A DNA stretch of 6,346 nucleotides, taken from an uncultured Oscillospiraceae bacterium. Its GTDB lineage: Bacteria; Bacillota; Clostridia; Oscillospirales; Oscillospiraceae. The notes under the pieces were generated by a model. It was not told where the DNA came from and did no database searches. It saw nothing but the letters and a program-made list of their open reading frames with translations. The stretch is taken from the NCBI GenBank assembly GCA_947624465.1, contig CANQKJ010000128.1, positions 1-6,346 on the forward strand. The letters are read 5' to 3'. Position 1 is the stretch's first letter. Each line of letters opens with the position of its first letter. Below, piece after piece: positions 1 through 4,999 of this stretch. Position numbers and translations under genes: made by a program.

Positions 1-577
1 CCGACCCGTCGGGGAGGCGGGGCGGGTCGTTCACGTCCAGGGTGGTCACCTGGAACATCTCGCCGGCACCCTCGCAGTCGGAGCCGGTGATGATGGGGGT
101 GTGGATATACACGAATCCCCGGTCCTGGAAGAAGCAGTGGATGGCGTGGGCGGCCACCGAGCGCACCCGGAAGGCGGCGGAGAACAGGTTGGTCCTGGGC
201 CGCAGGTGCTGGATGGTCCGCAAAAACTCCACGCTGTGGCGCTTTTTTTGCAGGGGATAGTCCGGGGCGGAGACCCCCTCCACCTCAATAGAGGCGGCCC
301 TGATCTCCAGAGGCTGTTTGGCCTCCGGGGTCAGCACCACCGCGCCGGTGACGATGAGGGCGGCCCCCACGTTCTGCCCGGCGATCTCCTTGTAGTTGTC
401 CAGGACGCCCGCGTCCATGACCACCTGGAGGTTTTTGAAGCAGGAACCGTCGTTCAGCTCGATGAAGCCGAAGGTCTTCATGTCCCGGATGGTCCGGGCC
501 CAGCCCATGACGGTGACGGTCTGGCCGCCCAGCCGCTCCTGGTCGGCAAAGACGGACGCGATGGTGACGCGATCCAT
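1..577 (-). CDS. asnS: Asparaginyl-tRNA synthetase, N-terminal part (runs off the left edge)
   Basis: Class II aminoacyl-tRNA synthetase that charges tRNA-Asn with asparagine in the cytoplasm. The first 192 residues are present; family members are about 460 aa, so the 3' part lies outside the window. An N-terminal OB-fold anticodon-binding domain covers roughly residues 14-100, with the family-typical DGSCFKNLQ stretch near residue 43. It is followed by the linker signature [20 protein letters not shown] and the start of the catalytic domain ([21 protein letters not shown], broken here as [10 protein letters not shown] then [11 protein letters not shown], with motif 1 around the HTP). [11 protein letters not shown] and HLRPRTNL distinguish AsnRS from AspRS. 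The ATG at 577 is preceded by ACGGAG (586-591), about 8 nt upstream. It has its own promoter and a short leader, downstream of the terminator of the LytTR operon. Identification comes from recalled similarity to E. coli AsnS and is very secure. Confidence 0.97.
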   Translation of the reverse strand, partial: MDRVTIASVFADQERLGGQTVTVMGWARTIRDMKTFGFIELNDGSCFKNLQVVMDAGVLDNYKEIAGQNVGAALIVTGAVVLTPEAKQPLEIRAASIEVEGVSAPDYPLQKKRHSVEFLRTIQHLRPRTNLFSAAFRVRSVAAHAIHCFFQDRGFVYIHTPIITGSDCEGAGEMFQVTTLDVNDPPRLPDGS

Positions 578-610
578 AATATCCACTCCGTTTCAGTCAA
601 CAGTGGTATT

Positions 611-638
611 AGTATATCACCTTTCCGCCGTTTTGCAA
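611..638 (-). promoter_or_regulatory. asnS promoter (extended -10)
   Basis: On the minus strand a -35 TTGCAA (633-638) and a -10 TATACT (611-616) are separated by 16 bp. A TG lies one base upstream of the -10, which makes it an extended -10. The predicted transcription start is near 604, giving a leader of about 27 nt before the ATG at 577. That is far too short for a T-box riboswitch, a common control of aminoacyl-tRNA synthetase genes in Firmicutes. An imperfect CCGCTTTT/AAAACGGCGG hairpin overlaps the -35 and could be incidental. Confidence 0.7.
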
Positions 639-649
639 GGGAAAAGCGG

Positions 650-677
650 AAAACTCCCCCGGATCGCTCCGGGGGAG
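650..677 (-). terminator. Rho-independent terminator of the LytTR/DUF3021 operon
   Basis: A perfect 10-bp stem, CTCCCCCGGA paired with TCCGGGGGAG, flanks a 4-nt loop (stem 654-663 and 668-677). On the minus strand it is followed by TTTT, then a mixed stretch with a further TTTT. It begins 6 bp after the stop codon of the last gene of the operon (683) and precedes the asnS promoter, so it separates the two transcription units. The U-tract is short, so some readthrough into asnS is possible. Confidence 0.8.
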
Positions 678-682
678 GGCAG

Positions 683-1210
683 TTATCCGATATACATGGG
701 GATGAAGAACACCCAGGGCGCGGTGACGATGGCCATGGTCAGCGCGGCGATGTGCCGCTGGCGGCCGTCCAGGCCCGCGCACTTTTTCAGGGCCCGCTTG
801 TCGAAGAAGTAGATACACACCCCGGCGGCGGCCACGCCGATTGCCGTCCAGACCACCGCCAGCGGGTGCCGGAATGGATTGACGGTCATGGCCATGGCGA
901 AGTCGTTGAACCAACTGCTGTTGCCAGCGTCCAGGGCCACGTCCAGCCACGCCGATCCGAACAGGCCCAGGGCCAGCCACGCCGCCCCGATGACGTCGGA
1001 GAGGAAGCCGCTGAGCCACACCCGCCACCAGGCCGTTTTCATCACGGGTCCCCGCTCCGGGATTTTCAGCGCCCGCAGGGTCAGGTACAGCACCAGCGCG
1101 TCAATGGCCAGGTTGCCGAACAGGGTGAGCAGGATCACCGGCGGGTTGGGATAGAACATCAACACCCAGATGGGGAAGATTACGTTATACAGCTTGACCT
1201 GCTTTTTCAT
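683..1210 (-). CDS. Polytopic membrane protein of the LytTR cassette, family not recognised
   Basis: Protein of 175 aa with about five hydrophobic segments: near residues 8-20 and 24-47 (split by PNPP at 21-24), then 62-86, 116-136 and 153-172. A basic cytoplasmic-looking loop (DKRALKKCAGLDGRQRH) lies before the last helix, which ends near the C-terminus with APWVFFIPMYIG. No catalytic motif is visible and I do not recognise a named family. The ATG at 1210 is chosen because GGAAAGGAG sits 5 nt upstream and MKK is a typical membrane-protein N-terminus; a longer in-frame start at 1261 lies inside the preceding gene and has no comparable site. The gene overlaps the preceding one by 26 nt and is last in the operon, followed at once by a terminator. 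Its position suggests a role with the LytTR regulator, as regulated target, sensor or effector; this is inference only. Confidence 0.85.
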   Translation of the reverse strand: MKKQVKLYNVIFPIWVLMFYPNPPVILLTLFGNLAIDALVLYLTLRALKIPERGPVMKTAWWRVWLSGFLSDVIGAAWLALGLFGSAWLDVALDAGNSSWFNDFAMAMTVNPFRHPLAVVWTAIGVAAAGVCIYFFDKRALKKCAGLDGRQRHIAALTMAIVTAPWVFFIPMYIG

Positions 1211-1397
1211 GAAGGCTCCTTTCCCAATGGGCGGGCCCGTCCAGTTGGAACATGGCCTCAAACCCGAAGAACTTTATCGCGTCCCGGATGAAAAATCGTC
1301 CCACCGGCGGCGCGATCCGGGCCACCAGCAGATAGCCGAGCCCGTAGGCCGCCGCCGCACACAGCAGGCCCAGGGGCAGGAGGACGGCCAGCCTCAT
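1185..1397 (-). CDS. Small single-span membrane protein of the LytTR cassette
   Basis: Protein of 70 aa with one hydrophobic N-terminal segment (about residues 3-28, rich in Leu/Ala/Gly) followed by a short amphipathic tail (GRFFIRDAIKFFGFEAMFQL) that is probably soluble or lies along the membrane. No signal-peptidase motif is convincing; the N-terminus reads as an anchor. The ATG at 1397 starts one base after the TGA of the DUF3021 gene, with GAGGAGG upstream inside that gene's end, so translation is probably coupled. Its 3' end overlaps the next gene by 26 nt. Tight coupling on both sides, a good ribosome site and GC-ending codons argue for a real gene despite its size. I do not recognise the family. 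It could be a small accessory subunit or regulator of its membrane neighbours. Confidence 0.75.
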   Translation of the reverse strand: MRLAVLLPLGLLCAAAAYGLGYLLVARIAPPVGRFFIRDAIKFFGFEAMFQLDGPAHWERSLHEKAGQAV

Positions 1398-1398
1398 T

Positions 1399-1896
1399 TC
1401 ACCGCGCCTCCTCTTTTTGCCGTTTGCGCCGGGTCAGGCCCAGCTTCTCCCGGATGGCGCCCAGTTCGAACCACCAGAAGATCCACCGCACCCCCCAGAT
1501 GAGGACGTACAGCAGGGCCAGGGCGGCCATCCAGGGCAGGGGGGACTCGTGCCCGGCGAAGTTGAGCCACACGGTCAGGGCGGTCAGCCCCTCCATGTAG
1601 AGGAAGTGGAGGACGGAGCGGAGCAGCAGCTCTTTGCCGTCGTCGGCGAAAGGCAGAGTGGCCACTCCGGCCCCGGCCCCCAGCAGGAAGAACAGGACGA
1701 ACTGCACCGCCACCGCCAGGGCCTCGGACCCCAGCAGGTGTTCCATCGTGCCGTCCACGAACTGGAAGCCCCGGAAGCTGGGAGGGCCGAACAGGCTGAG
1801 GCTGCCCGCGATGAATCCGATGAGCAGCAACACCGCCCAGCCGCACAGCCCGCCGATCAGGATGCGCGCCAGCCACGCCTTTTTCGTCTCAGTCAT
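1399..1896 (-). CDS. DUF3021 family membrane protein, probable LytTR partner
   Basis: Integral membrane protein of 165 aa with four predicted helices near residues 12-36, 57-80, 94-113 and 120-142, and a basic C-terminal tail (RRKRQKEEAR). The pattern matches DUF3021 as I know it: an RILIGG start, a GSE..AV..Q stretch before helix 2, an LL..S.LHF motif at the start of helix 3, LLYVLIWGVRW in helix 4, then an IREKLGL end. DUF3021 genes commonly sit next to stand-alone LytTR regulators. By analogy with LytTR regulatory systems such as HdrRM and BrsRM of Streptococcus mutans, the membrane partner is expected to restrain the regulator until a signal is sensed; the signal here is unknown. The ATG at 1896 follows the LytTR stop by 15 bp, with AAAGGAGG about 8 nt upstream. 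The gene ends one base before the next start. Confidence 0.9.
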   Translation of the reverse strand: MTETKKAWLARILIGGLCGWAVLLLIGFIAGSLSLFGPPSFRGFQFVDGTMEHLLGSEALAVAVQFVLFFLLGAGAGVATLPFADDGKELLLRSVLHFLYMEGLTALTVWLNFAGHESPLPWMAALALLYVLIWGVRWIFWWFELGAIREKLGLTRRKRQKEEAR

Positions 1897-1911
1897 ATGC
1901 GCCGCCTCCTT

Positions 1912-2358
1912 TCACAGTCCCACGGCCTCTTTGATCTTCTTCACGTACCGCCGGGATGCGTAGGCCACCGCCGCGCCCCCGGCCAGGGTCATGCGGATGG
2001 TGCCCGTCAGGGACAGGTCCAGGGCGGTCACCCGGTCCAGGTTCACCATCTCCGAGTTGGACACCCGCACGAACCGGGTGCCGGCGAACTCCTCCTCCAG
2101 CTCGTACAGCCGCTGGCGGACGGAGAACACCCCCTTCTCCGTCTGGCAGGACACCCCCTTGCCGTCGGTGAAGAAGCGGAGGATGTCCCCCGGCTGGATC
2201 AGAACCGCCTCGCTCTCCCGGAAGGCGGTGAAGGGGGACGCCCCCTCCTCTTTGCGGAGCCGTTCCGCCAGGGCCAGCACCTCCGGGGTGGCCGCCGGCG
2301 CGTAGATGACGGCGCGGGGCCGGCTCAAATTTGGGTCGATCTTCACTTCCACCTTCAC
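1912..2358 (-). CDS. Stand-alone LytTR-domain transcriptional regulator
   Basis: DNA-binding regulator of 148 aa without a receiver domain. Residues 1-50 form a short N-terminal region of the kind seen in LytTR/DUF3021 pairs (DPNLSRPRAVIYAP, then a helix ERLRKEE). The LytTR domain covers about 52-146: LIQPGDILRFFTDGKGVSC, then the RQRLYELEEEF helix, the signature FVRVSNSEMVNLDRV at about 96-110, and the terminal SRRYVKKIKEAVGL. With no phospho-acceptor domain, control is expected to come through a partner, most plausibly the DUF3021 protein encoded directly downstream. The GTG at 2358 is chosen because AAAGGGGG lies 8 nt upstream and a well-formed promoter lies just beyond; a longer in-frame ATG start at 2460 would run through that promoter. 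It heads a four-gene operon and probably autoregulates (see the repeats upstream). Family assignment is firm; target genes are unknown. Confidence 0.92.
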   Translation of the reverse strand: MKVEVKIDPNLSRPRAVIYAPAATPEVLALAERLRKEEGASPFTAFRESEAVLIQPGDILRFFTDGKGVSCQTEKGVFSVRQRLYELEEEFAGTRFVRVSNSEMVNLDRVTALDLSLTGTIRMTLAGGAAVAYASRRYVKKIKEAVGL

Positions 2359-2366
2359 GCCGCCGG

Positions 2367-2377
2367 CCCCCTTTCCT
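2367..2377 (-). promoter_or_regulatory. Ribosome binding site that fixes the LytTR GTG start
   Basis: On the minus strand AGGAAAGGGGG ends 8 nt before the GTG at 2358. No ATG in this frame has a comparable site, so this sequence decides the start. With the predicted transcription start near 2382, the untranslated leader is only about 25 nt. Confidence 0.7.
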
Positions 2378-2388
2378 CTGTTATGCCC

Positions 2389-2417
2389 AGTATACCCGAC
2401 CGCCGGAACAATGTCCA
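2389..2417 (-). promoter_or_regulatory. Sigma-A-type promoter of the LytTR operon
   Basis: On the minus strand a -35 TGGACA (2412-2417) and a -10 TATACT (2389-2394) are separated by exactly 17 bp; each hexamer differs from consensus at one position. The promoter lies between the asnA terminator and the LytTR start, so the cassette has its own transcription. The -35 is one arm of an inverted repeat and sits 8 bp downstream of a pair of direct repeats, a layout that suits regulation near the -35. Confidence 0.8.
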
Positions 2418-2430
2418 GCGGTTTTGGACA
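2412..2430. repeat. Inverted repeat over the -35 of the LytTR promoter
   Basis: TGTCCA (2412-2417) and TGGACA (2425-2430) are perfect 6-bp inverted arms around a 7-bp spacer. One arm is exactly the -35 hexamer and the other overlaps the proximal copy of the direct repeat. It could be a second binding mode for the same regulator, a repressor site, or a by-product of GGACA-rich sequence. Confidence 0.45.
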
Positions 2431-2456
2431 GACGGTCGCCCGGAGGGGACAGACGG
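2426..2456 (-). repeat. Tandem 10-bp direct repeat, candidate LytTR operator
   Basis: GGACAGACGG (plus strand; CCGTCTGTCC in the direction of the LytTR gene) occurs exactly at 2426-2435 and again at 2447-2456. The spacer is 11 bp and the start-to-start pitch 21 bp, two helical turns. LytTR proteins such as AgrA, AlgR and ComE typically bind paired 9-10 bp direct repeats at this pitch, upstream of or touching the -35. The proximal copy ends 8 bp from the -35 of the LytTR operon. A further GGACA follows at 2455-2459. The sequence does not match the AgrA consensus, so assignment rests on geometry and position. Confidence 0.6.
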
Positions 2457-2458
2457 AC

Positions 2459-2488
2459 AAAAAAGGCCGGCGGAGCGCTCCGCCGGCC
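2459..2488 (-). terminator. Rho-independent terminator of asnA
   Basis: A perfect 24-bp palindrome (2465-2488, GGCCGGCGGAGC with its complement) can form a GC stem of about 10 bp with a 4-nt loop. On the minus strand it is followed by six T (2464-2459). It lies 14 bp after the asnA stop codon. There is no T-run on the plus-strand side, so it acts in one direction. It abuts the distal direct repeat of the LytTR operator region. Confidence 0.92.
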
Positions 2489-2502
2489 TCGATATGATGC
2501 GG

Positions 2503-3516
2503 TTACAGCAGGACGACTCCCGCTTCCTTACACGCCTCAATCGTCTGAGGGTCCCAGATGCTGGCCTGCACCTCGCCGATGTGGGCCTTGCCCAGCAGCA
2601 GCATGGACACCCGGCTCTGGCCGATGCCCCCGCCGATGGTGAGGGGCAGCTCCCCGGCCAGCAGGGCCTTGTGGAAGGGCAGCTCCCGGCGGTAGTCGCA
2701 CCCGGCGGCGGTGAGCTGTTTGTCCAGGGACTCGGGGCTGACCCGGATGCCCATGGAGGAGATCTCGAAGGCGTGGCCCAGCACGCTGTTCCAAATGAGG
2801 ATGTCCCCGTTCAGGGACCAGTCGTCGTAGTCGGGGGCGCGGCCGTCGTGGGGTTTGCCGGACTTCAGCGCCCCACCGATGCCCATGACGAAGGCGGTGG
2901 GGTGGTCCTTCACCCAGGCGTCCTCCCGCTCCTTGGGGGACAGGTCGGGCCAGCGGTCCTCCAGCTCCTGGGCGGTGACGAAGGAGACCTCCCGGTCGAT
3001 GACGGGCAGGGGGGTGAGCTGGGGATAGACGGAGCGCAGGGTGGCCTGGGTGTCGGCCAGGGCGCCCACGATGGTAGTCACCACGCCCTTTAAGTAGTCG
3101 ATATTGCGGTCCCTGGGGGCGATGACCTTCTCCCAGTCCCACTGGTCCACATAGACGGAGTGGAGATTGTCCAGTTCCTCGTCCCGGCGGATGGCGTTCA
3201 TGTCGGTATAGAGGCCCTCGCCCACGGAGAACTGGTAGCGGTGGAGGGCCATCCGCTTCCACTTGGCCAGGGAGTGGACCACCTGGGCGTCCCGGCCGGC
3301 GTCGGGCACGTCGAAGGAGACAGGCCGCTCCACGCCGTTCAGGTCGTCGTTCAATCCGGTGGAGGCCTCCACGAACAGGGGGGCGGACACCCGGCGCAGG
3401 TTCAGCGCCCCGCCCAGGTGGTCCTCAAACAGCCGCTTCAAAAGGCCGATGGCCTTCTGGGTATCATACAGGTTCAGCCGGGGGGCGTAGCCCTCGGGGA
3501 TGACGGTGTTCAGCAT
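2503..3516 (-). CDS. asnA: Aspartate--ammonia ligase (ammonia-dependent asparagine synthetase)
   Basis: Cytoplasmic enzyme that forms asparagine from aspartate, ammonia and ATP (released as AMP and PPi). Its fold is related to class II aminoacyl-tRNA synthetases. At 337 aa it is close to the roughly 330 aa of E. coli AsnA and shares its blocks in order: VVHSLAKWKR (79-88), GEGLYTDMNAIR (99-110), HSVYVDQWDWE (119-129), GIGG (212-215), RAPDYDDW (226-233), LNGDILIWN (235-243), EISSMGIRV (251-259) and IGGGIGQSR (294-302). The ATG at 3516 is chosen because AAAGGAG (3526-3532) ends 9 nt upstream; the GTG immediately before it (3519, 6 nt spacing) is nearly as good and would add one residue. The gene is a single transcription unit with its own promoter and terminator. 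It is divergent from the aminopeptidase and two transcription units upstream of asnS, which uses its product. Confidence 0.97.
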   Translation of the reverse strand: MLNTVIPEGYAPRLNLYDTQKAIGLLKRLFEDHLGGALNLRRVSAPLFVEASTGLNDDLNGVERPVSFDVPDAGRDAQVVHSLAKWKRMALHRYQFSVGEGLYTDMNAIRRDEELDNLHSVYVDQWDWEKVIAPRDRNIDYLKGVVTTIVGALADTQATLRSVYPQLTPLPVIDREVSFVTAQELEDRWPDLSPKEREDAWVKDHPTAFVMGIGGALKSGKPHDGRAPDYDDWSLNGDILIWNSVLGHAFEISSMGIRVSPESLDKQLTAAGCDYRRELPFHKALLAGELPLTIGGGIGQSRVSMLLLGKAHIGEVQASIWDPQTIEACKEAGVVLL

Positions 3517-3561
3517 CACGCATTACTCCTTTGCCGCTTTTTTGCGGGGAACATGGGCCAT

Positions 3562-3590
3562 ATTATAGCCCACGCGGGAGAAAAATGCAA
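3562..3590 (-). promoter_or_regulatory. asnA promoter
   Basis: On the minus strand a -35 TTGCAT (3585-3590) and a consensus -10 TATAAT (3562-3567) are 17 bp apart. The -35 and much of the spacer fall inside one copy of the 17-bp direct repeat. Predicted transcription starts near 3555, leaving a leader of about 40 nt that holds a small CCGC/GCGG hairpin just upstream of the ribosome site. The leader is too short for a T-box. Confidence 0.85.
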
Positions 3591-3650
3591 GTCCAAAATC
3601 GTATTCCTGCAAAATTTCACCGCGAGGGCCAAAGCGGGAGAAAAATGCAA
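3574..3650. repeat. Exact 17-bp direct repeat in the asnA/aminopeptidase divergent region
   Basis: GCGGGAGAAAAATGCAA occurs at 3574-3590 and again at 3634-3650, a 60-bp pitch, with no mismatch; flanking bases differ. The left copy contains the asnA -35 box. The right copy has no matching -10 for asnA and ends 7 bp before the -35 of the aminopeptidase promoter. A degenerate inverted version (10 of 17 by eye) may lie at 3607-3623 between them. This looks like an operator pair shared by two divergent promoters, but a local duplication of the asnA promoter is also possible. No cognate regulator is evident. Confidence 0.7.
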
Positions 3651-3657
3651 ATAGTAT

Positions 3658-3686
3658 TTGTTTTTCCAGCCGGTTGATGGTATAAT
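3658..3686 (+). promoter_or_regulatory. Promoter of the aminopeptidase operon (extended -10)
   Basis: A -35 TTGTTT (3658-3663) and a consensus -10 TATAAT (3681-3686) are 17 bp apart, with TGG directly before the -10 (extended -10). Predicted transcription starts near 3693, giving a leader of about 31 nt. The ribosome site AAAGGATGG (3708-3716) is 7 nt before the ATG at 3724. It faces away from the asnA promoter. Confidence 0.82.
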
Positions 3687-3723
3687 GTGAGATAAGAAAA
3701 TTTGTGCAAAGGATGGTCCCCAT

Positions 3724-4965
3724 ATGGTCAAGGATTTTGACGCCAAACTGAAGGAATTCGCCCATCTGCTGGTGGAGGTGGGAATGAACGTCCAGCCGGG
3801 GCAGACCCCCCGCATCAACACCAGCGTGGAGTTCGCCCCACTGGCCCGCCTGTGCGTGGAGGCCTGCTACGACCGGGGCGCCCGGGACGTGCTGGTGGAC
3901 TGGCACGACGACTTTATCACCCGGCAGAAGTACCTCCGGGCGGACGAGGCCGTGTTCTCCGAGGTGCCCGCCTACCAGAAGGCCAAGGTGGACTGGATGC
4001 TGGAGCAAAAGGCCCCCGGCCTGTCCATCATCGGGGGCGACCCGGAGCTGCTCAAGGGGGTGGACCCCAACCGCATCCAGACCTGGCGGCGGGTCTCGGG
4101 CGAGGCCGCCAAGCCCTATTCCGAGGCCATGATGGCCAACCGGTTCCAGTGGTGCGTGGGCTCCTATCCCACCCCCGCCTGGGCCAAAAAAGTTTTTCCC
4201 GATCTGCCGGAGGACGAGGCCCTGGACGCTCTGTGGGAGGCGATGTTCTCCGTGTGCCGCATCACCGGGGACGGCAAGGCGGTGGAGCGCTGGCGGGCCC
4301 ACATGGAGGCCACCACCCGCCGGGCGAAGATCCTGAACGACTACGACTTCAAGTTCCTGCGCTACGCCAATTCTCTGGGCACCGATCTGACCGTGGAGCT
4401 GCCCGAGGACCACATCTGGGCCGGGGCCTGTGACCGCACCCCCGAGGGCACCGTGTTCGTGCCCAATATGCCCACGGAGGAGATCTTCACCGCCCCCCGG
4501 TGGGACGGGGTCAACGGCCGGGTGTACGCCGCCCTGCCCCTGGCCCTCAACGGCAATCTGGTGAAGGACTTCTATATGGACTTCAAGGACGGCCGCATCG
4601 TGGACGTCCACGCGGAGGAGGGGGAGGAGCATCTGCGCGCCTCCATCGACATCGACGAGGGGTCCCGCTACCTGGGCGAGGTGGCCCTGGTCCAGTACGA
4701 CTCCCCCATCCGCAACACCGGCCTGCTGTTCTACGAGACCCTGTTCGACGAGAACGCCTCCTGCCACCTGGCTTTCGGCGCGGCCTACCCGGAGTGCGTC
4801 CGGGGCGGCAATGAGATGAGCGAGGAGGAGCAGAAGGCCGCCGGGCTGAACCAGTCCATGAACCATGTGGACTTCATGGTGGGCACCGAGGACCTGTCCA
4901 TCGTGGGCGTTACCCACGACGGGACGGAGGTCCCGGTATTCGTTAACGGCAACTTCGCGTTTTGA
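3724..4965 (+). CDS. M29 family metallo-aminopeptidase (AmpS/PepS/aminopeptidase T type)
   Basis: Cytoplasmic metal-dependent aminopeptidase of 413 aa, the usual length for family M29, which removes N-terminal residues from peptides. All recognisable metal-site residues are present in the C-terminal half: Glu253 in NMPTEEIFTAP, Glu319 in YLGEVALV, His348 in CHLAFG, Tyr355, and His381 and Asp383 in NHVDFMVG. The N-terminal domain carries typical family features (VEVGMNVQPGQ near residue 17; WHDDFITRQKY near 60). No signal peptide is seen. The start is supported by AAAGGATGG 7 nt upstream and a strong promoter. It is the first gene of an apparent operon: the next gene begins 34 bp after the stop with its own AAAGGAG. 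It is divergent from asnA across a region with duplicated sequence, so peptide-derived amino-acid supply and asparagine synthesis could be co-controlled; this is inference. Confidence 0.95.
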   Translation: MVKDFDAKLKEFAHLLVEVGMNVQPGQTPRINTSVEFAPLARLCVEACYDRGARDVLVDWHDDFITRQKYLRADEAVFSEVPAYQKAKVDWMLEQKAPGLSIIGGDPELLKGVDPNRIQTWRRVSGEAAKPYSEAMMANRFQWCVGSYPTPAWAKKVFPDLPEDEALDALWEAMFSVCRITGDGKAVERWRAHMEATTRRAKILNDYDFKFLRYANSLGTDLTVELPEDHIWAGACDRTPEGTVFVPNMPTEEIFTAPRWDGVNGRVYAALPLALNGNLVKDFYMDFKDGRIVDVHAEEGEEHLRASIDIDEGSRYLGEVALVQYDSPIRNTGLLFYETLFDENASCHLAFGAAYPECVRGGNEMSEEEQKAAGLNQSMNHVDFMVGTEDLSIVGVTHDGTEVPVFVNGNFAF

Positions 4966-4999
4966 TTTGTCCCGCCCGCCCCGACGGAAAGGAGCGCCT

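Noticed and set aside
239..252. A_AAA_AAG slippery heptamer in the correct phase inside asnS (minus strand, T-run at 243-249)
   Set aside because: The heptamer is in phase for -1 slippage, but I see no downstream stem-loop or upstream stimulatory site that stands out. The codons encode the normal QKKR of AsnRS, so chance is the simpler explanation.
101..1291. Long plus-strand open frame of 396 codons opposite asnS and the membrane genes
   Set aside because: It runs antisense to asnS, a terminator, a promoter and two genes with good ribosome sites. Its product is Gly/His/Gln/Arg-rich low-complexity sequence typical of GC-rich antisense frames, with no family resemblance.
2359..2460. Longer LytTR protein starting at an ATG at 2460
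   Set aside because: The extension would be translated from the -35/-10 promoter and the repeat region and even begins next to the asnA terminator tail. Its sequence is not LytTR-like, and the GTG at 2358 has a well-placed ribosome site.
1417..3093. Plus-strand open frame of 558 codons opposite the LytTR operon and asnA
   Set aside because: It crosses the DUF3021 and LytTR genes, a promoter, a terminator and most of asnA on the other strand. Composition is antisense-like and no ribosome site supports it.
3541..3720. CRISPR-like or mobile-element repeats between asnA and the aminopeptidase
   Set aside because: There are only two 17-bp copies, both placed at promoter elements. There is no regular array, no terminal inverted repeat, no target duplication and no transposase in the window.
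4184..4198. AAAAAAGTTTTT run in the aminopeptidase as a possible frameshift or error site
   Set aside because: The run is read as AAA AAA GTT TTT, out of phase for a -1 slippery heptamer. The M29 reading frame continues intact with all metal ligands.
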